From positions 1,058,097 through 1,122,096 of the forward strand of contig NC_017384.1 in assembly GCF_000223375.1 (NCBI RefSeq): DNA of 64,000 nt. Reading direction: 5' to 3'. The notes below the pieces were generated by a model that saw only the letters and a program-made list of their open reading frames with translations, was not told where the DNA came from and ran no database searches. The stretch comes from Ketogulonicigenium vulgare WSH-001. GTDB taxonomy: Bacteria; Pseudomonadota; Alphaproteobacteria; Rhodobacterales; Rhodobacteraceae. Position numbers and translations under genes: made by a program. The stretch's first letter is position 1; every line of letters starts with the position of its first letter. Shown here one piece after another: positions 58,185-64,000 of this stretch.

Positions 58185-59794
58185 GCCCCTCGTCCTTGCT
58201 CTAGGGCCCGTGCGCCGGGGATGGCTGCGATCAGGGCCTTTGTGTAATCATGGGCGGGCCTGTCAAAGACCTGCGCCACCTGCCCGCTTTCGACCTGCCG
58301 CCCGGCCTGCAAAACCGACACCGTGTCCGAAATCGCCCGCACCACCGCCAGATCGTGCGACACGAACAGATAGGTCAGGCCAAGGTCGCGCTGCAGATCA
58401 TCCAGCAGCCGCAGGATTTGCGCCTGCACCGTCACATCCAGCGCCGAAACCGCCTCGTCCAACACCAGAATTTCGGGCTGCAAAACCAACGCACGGGCAA
58501 TGGCGACGCGCTGACGCTGACCGCCCGACAGCGCGCCGGGGCGGCGGTCGAACAGGTCGGGGCTGATCGCCACCCGCTCGAGGATCGCGGCGACGCGGCG
58601 CTGGCGTTCGGCTTTCGCCAGCTTGTCATAGTTCCACAGCGGCTCTTCAACGATGCTGCGTACGCTTTGCCGCGGGTCGAGCGATTGGAACGGATTTTGA
58701 TAGACAAGCTGCACTTTGCGGCGGAATTGACGCAAAGCCTCGCCCTGCAAACGGGTGACATCAATGCCGTCCACCACAATCCGCCCCGCAACAGGCGGCG
58801 TCAGCCCCGTGACAGCGCGGGCGGTGGTCGTCTTGCCCGAGCCGCTTTCCCCGACCAAAGCATGGGTGGTGCCGCGCGCCACCTGAAAACTGACGCGATC
58901 AACAGCGCGAAACGCCTTTTGCCCCGGCACGGCGAAATCCTGAATCAGATCCGTGACTTGAATTGCAAGGTCGGTCAAATCGCGCTGGACGCGCAGTACA
59001 GGTGCTGCCAGCGATGGCGCATCAGACAGCAAGCGACGTGTGTAATCGCGCGCGGGTGCATCCAGCACGGCGCGGGTCTCGCCCGCCTCTTCGATCCGGC
59101 CCTTTTGCATGACGACGATACGGTCGGCACGTTCCGCCGCAACGGCCAGATCATGGGTGACGAACAGCACCGCTGTGCCGTTTTCGCGCCGCAAACTGTC
59201 GATCAGATCCAGAATCCGCCGCTGCACCGTCACATCGAGGGCCGAGGTCGGCTCGTCCGCGATGATCAGCGCGGGTTTCAGCGCGACCGCAATCGCGGTC
59301 AGCACACGCTGTTTCATGCCGCCCGACAGCTCGTGCGGGTATTGGTTAAAGCGCAGCGCGGGGTTTGACAGGCCGACGCGATCCAGCAGCGCCAGCGCCT
59401 CGGCGCGGATGGCGCCTTTGTCGCGCCAGCCATGCAGGCGAAAGACCTCTTCCAGTTGTGCGCCGATGGTGCGCACCGGGTTCAGCGAGCCGCCGGGATC
59501 TTGGGGGATCAGCGCGATCTGCTTGCCGCGCAGGCTATCGAGGCGCTTGTCCGACCAGCGGCTTATCTCCTCGCCGTTCAGGCGGATCGCGCCTTCGGTG
59601 ATGCGGCCGCTTTCGGGCAGCAGGCCGATCACCGATTGCGCGGTGGTGGATTTGCCCGAACCGCTTTCACCGACCAGCGCAACAACCTCGCCGGCTTTCA
59701 CCGTCAGGCTGACGCCATGCAGGGTTTGCTTGCCACCATAGGCGACTTTGAGGCCGTCAATCTCCAGCAAAGCTGGGTTCACTTGCACGTTCAT
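58181..59794 (-). CDS. Peptide-type ABC importer, fused double ATPase
   Basis: A 537-residue protein with two complete ABC domains. First: GESGSGKST, LSGGMKQR, LIIADEPTSALD. Second: [32 protein letters not shown] 59794 is set by AAAGGAG upstream and the four-base overlap with the permease stop; the longer frame to 60058 is a shadow of the permease. It energises the permeases at 59791-61580. Confidence 0.93.
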   Translation of the reverse strand: MNVQVNPALLEIDGLKVAYGGKQTLHGVSLTVKAGEVVALVGESGSGKSTTAQSVIGLLPESGRITEGAIRLNGEEISRWSDKRLDSLRGKQIALIPQDPGGSLNPVRTIGAQLEEVFRLHGWRDKGAIRAEALALLDRVGLSNPALRFNQYPHELSGGMKQRVLTAIAVALKPALIIADEPTSALDVTVQRRILDLIDSLRRENGTAVLFVTHDLAVAAERADRIVVMQKGRIEEAGETRAVLDAPARDYTRRLLSDAPSLAAPVLRVQRDLTDLAIQVTDLIQDFAVPGQKAFRAVDRVSFQVARGTTHALVGESGSGKTTTARAVTGLTPPVAGRIVVDGIDVTRLQGEALRQFRRKVQLVYQNPFQSLDPRQSVRSIVEEPLWNYDKLAKAERQRRVAAILERVAISPDLFDRRPGALSGGQRQRVAIARALVLQPEILVLDEAVSALDVTVQAQILRLLDDLQRDLGLTYLFVSHDLAVVRAISDTVSVLQAGRQVESGQVAQVFDRPAHDYTKALIAAIPGARALEQGRGA

Positions 59795-60639
59795 CGACGG
59801 CTCCTTTGAATGGCAAGGCCAAGGCGGTTGGCCGATAGCACCACGATAATCACCGCAAGGCCGGGCATGATCGTCAGCCACCAGGCGGTCATCATGTAAT
59901 TGCGCCCCTCGGCGATCAGCAGGCCCCATTCGGGCGTGGGTGGCGGCGCGCCATAGCCCAAAAACCCAAGGGTCGAGATCTGCAAAATCGCTGATCCAAA
60001 TTGCAGCGCCGCCAGCGCCAGCACCGAGGTCAGCGCATTCGGCAGCACATGGCGCCACAACACCGCCAGAAAACGTCCGCCCGATCCGAACGCCGCCTCG
60101 ACATAATCGGCGCGGCGCACCGAGACGACCTCGGCCCGCATCAGCCGTGCAAAGGCGGCGATCGAGGTGATCCCCACCGCAATCGCGACCTGAATATTGC
60201 CAAAGCCAAGGATGATGATGAACGACAACGCGAGCAGCAGCGAGGGGATCGACAGCATCACATCCACGATGCGCATCAGCAGATCATCGGCCCATGCCCC
60301 AATCGCCCCCGCCAGCAGGCCCAGCGCGCCGCCCACGATCAACCCGACCGAGACGGCGATAAAGGCGCCGACCAGCGTTTGGCGCGCGCCATAAATGATC
60401 CGCGCCAGCACATCGCGGCCCAGCTCGTCCGTGCCCAGCCAATGGGTGGCATTCGGCGCCTTAAGCTGATTGCCCGGAATGCCCTGCGTGCCGGAAAAGC
60501 CGGTGAAAAGGCCAGGAAACAGCGCCCAAGCGACGGCGACAGCCAGCACGAGCACCGCCAGCGCAAGGCCCAGATGCGGCAAGCGCAGATCACGCGGACC
60601 GCGCCCAGCAACCCGAAGGTTAATCGTTTCCAATGTCAT
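59791..60639 (-). CDS. ABC importer permease, DppC/OppC type
   Basis: A 282-residue permease. The periplasmic GTDELGRDVLARIIYGARQT and the EAA-type loop AAFGSGGRFLAVLWRHVLPN are typical of peptide/nickel importers. About six helices. It overlaps its neighbours by four bases on each side. Confidence 0.92.
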   Translation of the reverse strand: MTLETINLRVAGRGPRDLRLPHLGLALAVLVLAVAVAWALFPGLFTGFSGTQGIPGNQLKAPNATHWLGTDELGRDVLARIIYGARQTLVGAFIAVSVGLIVGGALGLLAGAIGAWADDLLMRIVDVMLSIPSLLLALSFIIILGFGNIQVAIAVGITSIAAFARLMRAEVVSVRRADYVEAAFGSGGRFLAVLWRHVLPNALTSVLALAALQFGSAILQISTLGFLGYGAPPPTPEWGLLIAEGRNYMMTAWWLTIMPGLAVIIVVLSANRLGLAIQRSRR

Positions 60640-61580
60640 GCGGGCAGCCTCCGCCCAGCGCGCAGGCGTGGGTCCAAAATGGGATATAGAAGATCGACGA
60701 TCAGGTTCACGATGACAAAGCCAGCCGCTGCGATCAGCACCACCGCTTGCAGCACCGCCGCATCTTGGAACCGGACCGAGCGTTCGGCCAGACGGCCCAG
60801 CCCGTTCAGGCCAAAGACGGTTTCCGTCACCACCGCGCCCGCGACCAATTCGCCAAAGAGCACGCCCGCGATGGTCAAGGTGGGCAGCAAGGCATTCGGG
60901 ATCACATGGCGTAGAATGGCAAAGCTGCGCGAGGCCCCCTTGGCCCGTGCGACAGGCACGAAACCACTGGTCGACACCTGATCAATATTGCGGATCAGGA
61001 TCTGCGCGAGCGGGGCCGAGATCGGTACAGCGATGGCAATGATCGGCAGGATCATCCGCTCGACCGGGCCGGGATTGATGACCGACACCCAGCCCAGCTT
61101 GAACGAGAAAATCTGGATCAGCACAATCGCCAGCCAGAACACCGGCACCGAGATCATCAGCCCCGGCAGCGCCTGGAACAGGTCACGCAACCAGTGAAAG
61201 CGCGGCAATGTCGCCAGCAGCGCCGTGCCCAGCGCCAGCAGCACCGCCACGGCAAAGCTGATCCCCGCAAGGCGTAACGTCGGTGGCAGGTTGGTCAAGA
61301 TTTCCTGACTGACAGGCGTGCCCGAGACCACGGAAAAGCCGAAGTTGCCAAACAAAGCATTGCCAAGCGTCGCCAGATATTGCTGCCAGACCGGCGCATC
61401 GGCGCCGTAAACCACACGCAACTGCGCGATCTGTTCGGGGCTGAGGCCAAAATCGCTGCCCAAAAAGCGGATCAGCACCGCATCGCCCGGCATCATCTGC
61501 AGCAGGATGAACGCAACGGTAAAGGCAGCCCAAAGGACCGCCACCGCCTGCCCGATCCTTTGCACAAGATATCCTGTCAT
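60636..61580 (-). CDS. ABC importer permease, DppB/OppB type
   Basis: A 314-residue permease beginning MTGYLVQRIGQAVAVLWAAF, with the large first periplasmic loop and the RAKGASRSFAILRHVIPNAL coupling loop. It pairs with the DppC-type protein to form the translocation path. Confidence 0.92.
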   Translation of the reverse strand: MTGYLVQRIGQAVAVLWAAFTVAFILLQMMPGDAVLIRFLGSDFGLSPEQIAQLRVVYGADAPVWQQYLATLGNALFGNFGFSVVSGTPVSQEILTNLPPTLRLAGISFAVAVLLALGTALLATLPRFHWLRDLFQALPGLMISVPVFWLAIVLIQIFSFKLGWVSVINPGPVERMILPIIAIAVPISAPLAQILIRNIDQVSTSGFVPVARAKGASRSFAILRHVIPNALLPTLTIAGVLFGELVAGAVVTETVFGLNGLGRLAERSVRFQDAAVLQAVVLIAAAGFVIVNLIVDLLYPILDPRLRAGRRLPA

Positions 61581-61634
61581 GGAACCCTCCTGAAAGCGGG
61601 CCGCGCCGGGATTTTCGCCGAGCGCGGCAAGGCC

Positions 61635-63278
61635 TTAGCGTTGAATATAGGTCGCGTAAAAGCTGGGGCGGCCAACCGCCTCAAAGCCGACGCCATGGAC
61701 ATAGGGCGCACCGCCGAAGACCTGCGGTTCCTCGAAAATCGGGATCGTATAGGATTGATCAAGGATATAGCGCTGCACATCCGCCACCAGCGACAGGCGT
61801 TGATCGGGGTCGGTCTCGGCGGCAATCGCCTCGAGCAGACCGTTCAACTGGTCATCGTGGAAATTGCGCACCTTGTCGCTGACACCGCCGGTTTGCAGCA
61901 GCGCATTGCGGTTGCGCGGGTAATACTGGCTTTTGATCACATCGGGATCGGCGCGCCCGACCATCGCGGGGCCAACGCCGGTGCGCTGCGGATCAAGATT
62001 GTCCTGCACAGCCGTCCCTGCATCGCCAGCGAGCACGTTCAGCGTGATGCCGATGCGATCCCACTGCTGCGAGATCAATTGCAGCGCCGCGCGGTTTTGC
62101 GGCTGCGGCAGCGATTCATAGGCAGTCAGTTCAAATACCACACCGTCTTTTTCGCGGCGGCCATTGGCGTTCAGATGCCAGCCTGCGGCCTCAAGCAGGG
62201 CGATAGCTTCTTCCTGATTATATTCCAGCTGATCCGACAGGTCGATATAGCCCTGTGCGGTAGAGGCGATCACCGATGTCGCCAGCGGGTAATTCGCCGA
62301 ATAAAGCGTGTCGACAATCTCGCGCCGGTCGGTGGCCAGCGTCAGCGCGCGGCGCACGTTGATATCGGATACCAGATCATTATCGGGACGGAAGGTCAGC
62401 TGGTTGTTCACGCCGCGGGTCGAGGGCGCATAAAGCTGATAGCCGCGGGCTGTGACTTGGCCTTCGTCGTATGCCTGGATCTGGCGCACGAAATCGGCCT
62501 GCCCCGACAGCAGTGCGCCGATACGGACACCGTCTTCGGGCACGATGATATAACGGATCTCGTCCAGATAGGCGCGGCCCTGATGCGGATGCAGCGCGGG
62601 GCCCCAATTGTAATCCTCGCGCACTTTCAGCACCAGTTCGGTGCCGGTCGTCTGACTTTCCACCACAAACGGGCCCGAACCGATGATCAGCGTCGCATCG
62701 CCCAGCGCGTCAAAGGCGCGATCCAGCGTCGCCAGCGACACCAGGCCCGAACCGATCACCGACGTGCCTTGCAGGAAACCGGCGCTGGGGGCGCTGAAAT
62801 GAAAGCGCACGGTCAGCGGGTCGATCACCTCAGAGCTTTGGTAGTTGTTCAGCACCTCGGAAATCGGGAAGCGGCGGGTCGGATCGCCAAGCCCGTAAAC
62901 ATCATAGTTGCGTGCAACCGCCGCCGCATCAACCGGCGTTCCGTCCGAGAAAGTCACCCCGTCCCGCAGGTGAAAGGTGAATTCGGTATAGGTATCGTTG
63001 ATTTCCCAGCTTTCGGCGATCCACGGCTCGATCACCAGCGTTTCGGGGTTCTGGTAGGTCAGCTTATCGGTGATCTGGTTCAGAATGCCGCCATTGGGGT
63101 AAAAGCCGCCCGCAGGGGGGTAAAGGACGGTATGGGGCTGTTGTTCCAGATAGGTCAGCGTGCCGCCAAATGTGCCCGCCTCTTGGCCAAAGGCAATGCT
63201 GGCCGTGCTGGACAGCAGCAGGCTGGTGGCGATCCAGCCAAAGGTGCGCCGGGTCAGGGAAAGGGTCTTGAGGGACAT
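61635..63278 (-). CDS. ABC importer peptide-type substrate-binding protein, KPN_01854 type
   Basis: A 547-residue SBP_bac_5 protein and the first gene of the operon. N-terminal export signal with a basic LTRRTFG stretch; cleavage probably near FGQEAG. Core blocks include VIEPWIAESWEINDTYTEFT, FHLRDGVTFSDGTPVDAAAV and VRRALTLATDR. Start 63278 follows TTGGAGCC; the in-frame TTG at 63290 falls inside that site. Peptide-type binding proteins also take opines, metallophores and other small ligands, so the cargo is open. Confidence 0.9.
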   Translation of the reverse strand: MSLKTLSLTRRTFGWIATSLLLSSTASIAFGQEAGTFGGTLTYLEQQPHTVLYPPAGGFYPNGGILNQITDKLTYQNPETLVIEPWIAESWEINDTYTEFTFHLRDGVTFSDGTPVDAAAVARNYDVYGLGDPTRRFPISEVLNNYQSSEVIDPLTVRFHFSAPSAGFLQGTSVIGSGLVSLATLDRAFDALGDATLIIGSGPFVVESQTTGTELVLKVREDYNWGPALHPHQGRAYLDEIRYIIVPEDGVRIGALLSGQADFVRQIQAYDEGQVTARGYQLYAPSTRGVNNQLTFRPDNDLVSDINVRRALTLATDRREIVDTLYSANYPLATSVIASTAQGYIDLSDQLEYNQEEAIALLEAAGWHLNANGRREKDGVVFELTAYESLPQPQNRAALQLISQQWDRIGITLNVLAGDAGTAVQDNLDPQRTGVGPAMVGRADPDVIKSQYYPRNRNALLQTGGVSDKVRNFHDDQLNGLLEAIAAETDPDQRLSLVADVQRYILDQSYTIPIFEEPQVFGGAPYVHGVGFEAVGRPSFYATYIQR

Positions 63279-63687
63279 CGTGGGCTCCAAGAGCTGAAGG
63301 GATGAATTGCCCTCAACGCTACTCTCGCGCTGCTAAAAGTCGATAATATGGATCGTTTATTCTTTCTGGGGCAACAGCAGCCGCGTTCCCCTTTGACCCT
63401 GCGGCACGCATATATTCTTCCCAAGCACCTTATTTCGCCCCACAGACCCGCAGCAGAATCAAAATATCTGTCCCTATCAGGGCAAGAATTCCGGCTGATC
63501 GTGGAATTTTATTCTCCAAACCATGCTGTTTTGGCGGGATTCACATCGCAGTAGAAAATTCACGCGTCTTTGGCGCGAAAATCGAAGACCAACCGCTAAA
63601 GCGGGCGGCGCGAAAACAGGGTTCCTTCCATTTACCGATCCGTGCAGCGCGCGGATGATACAGGCGCCATTCATGCATGAGGACGCC
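63279..63687. other. 409-bp divergent intergenic region
   Basis: Promoter space for the seven-gene minus-strand operon and the plus-strand VOC gene. It is AT-richer near 63340-63370 and 63460-63540. No GGTATACC site, riboswitch or convincing small gene was found. Confidence 0.5.
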
Positions 63688-64000
63688 ATGCCCCTTGACC
63701 AGATCCCCCTTGACCATGTTGTCGTGACAACCACCCGCGATCTTGATGATCTGCAGCATTTGTTCACGCGCCTTGGCTTCAACCTGACGCCACGCGGCTA
63801 TCACACGCTGGGATCGGCCAATCATCTGGCGATCTTTAGCGACACCTACCTAGAACTGCTGGGACAGGGAAACGGGACGGCACGCACAGATTTGCTGTCC
63901 TTTGGCGATGGGTTGACGGGTGTCGCACTGCGCGCCGCTGATGCCACGCGCCTGCACAGCAGATTGCGCGATGCGGGCGGCGCGGTCAGTGAGACGCGGG
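63688..64000 (+). CDS. VOC (glyoxalase-like) family protein, 3' truncated by window
   Basis: The first 104 residues of a glyoxalase/bleomycin-resistance-fold protein: IPLDHVVVTTRDLDDLQHLF, LGFNLTPRGYH, LGSANHLAIF and YLELLG form the first beta-alpha-beta-beta module, with a His metal ligand in LDHVVV and a Glu in YLELLG. GAGGA lies before ATG 63688; ATG 63673 in the same frame is possible. The frame is open to the window edge. Divergent from the KPN/Avi-type operon; functional linkage is unproven. Confidence 0.8.
   Translation, partial: MPLDQIPLDHVVVTTTRDLDDLQHLFTRLGFNLTPRGYHTLGSANHLAIFSDTYLELLGQGNGTARTDLLSFGDGLTGVALRAADATRLHSRLRDAGGAVSETR

Noticed and set aside
59795..60058. N-terminal extension of the fused ATPase to 60058
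   Set aside because: It lies entirely inside the DppC-type permease gene in another frame; ATG 59794 has a strong ribosome-binding site.

Overview
The window is a 64 kb chromosomal segment of a GC-rich alphaproteobacterium, most likely a member of the Rhodobacteraceae/Paracoccaceae. The main evidence is the adjacent CtrA and SciP cell-cycle regulators, the Rhodobacter-type envelope cluster (frr-uppS-cdsA-dxr-rseP-bamA-skp-fabZ-lpxA-lpxI-lpxB), TrmFO, MnmA and GluQRS proteins of alphaproteobacterial type, and many peptide-type ABC importers. The genus cannot be fixed from the sequence alone.

Layout. 0-5.7 kb: the end of a peptide-type ABC importer operon running into a D-aminoacylase-like amidohydrolase and a CobW-type GTPase, then an ABC-F protein that may have a leader peptide. 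5.6-9.7 kb: a small secreted protein, a Tat-exported amidohydrolase divergent from an HxlR regulator across a perfect palindrome, and a membrane diguanylate cyclase. 9.8-12.6 kb: an ECF sigma factor, its RskA-like anti-sigma factor, a secreted fasciclin protein and a secreted DUF4394 protein. 13.0-17.8 kb: a patchy accessory region with a cold-shock gene, DUF982, a barstar-family protein, an unknown protein, a secreted DUF1080 protein, frameshifted phage-like fragments and a broken tyrosine recombinase ending next to tRNA-Val(UAC). 17.9-33 kb: housekeeping genes (YpfJ-type zinc protein, DsbB-like protein, gyrA, trmFO, gluQ, hisI, Fe-S scaffold-like protein, recG, ligA, ctrA, sciP, mnmA). 33-44 kb: the lipid A, outer-membrane assembly and isoprenoid cluster on the minus strand. 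44-48 kb: an orphan multi-span membrane protein, an HU-like protein with an acidic arm, tRNA-Val(CAC) and two envelope proteins of unknown function.

48.2-54.8 kb is a self-contained catabolic locus: a THI5/NMT1-type ABC importer (ATPase, permease, binding protein), an M20 amidohydrolase, a DHA2-type efflux pump and a GntR/FCD regulator. Near-identical sites with the core GGTATACC lie in the three promoter regions, so the genes probably form one regulon. The gene set resembles formyl-pyrimidine (thiamin) salvage without TenA and without a visible TPP riboswitch.

55-64 kb holds an isolated DUF1796-like gene and then a seven-gene minus-strand operon: a peptide-type ABC importer, a luciferase-like flavin monooxygenase and two AhpD/CMD-fold proteins. 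This matches the conserved but functionally unassigned cluster known from Klebsiella (KPN_01854/01858) and Agrobacterium vitis (Avi_7169/7170). The operon is followed by a divergent VOC-family gene cut by the window end.

The strongest candidates for undescribed biology are the GGTATACC regulon, the KPN/Avi-type operon, the ECF-fasciclin-DUF4394 locus and the orphan immunity-like genes in the decayed island. No CRISPR array, rRNA operon or intact insertion sequence was seen.
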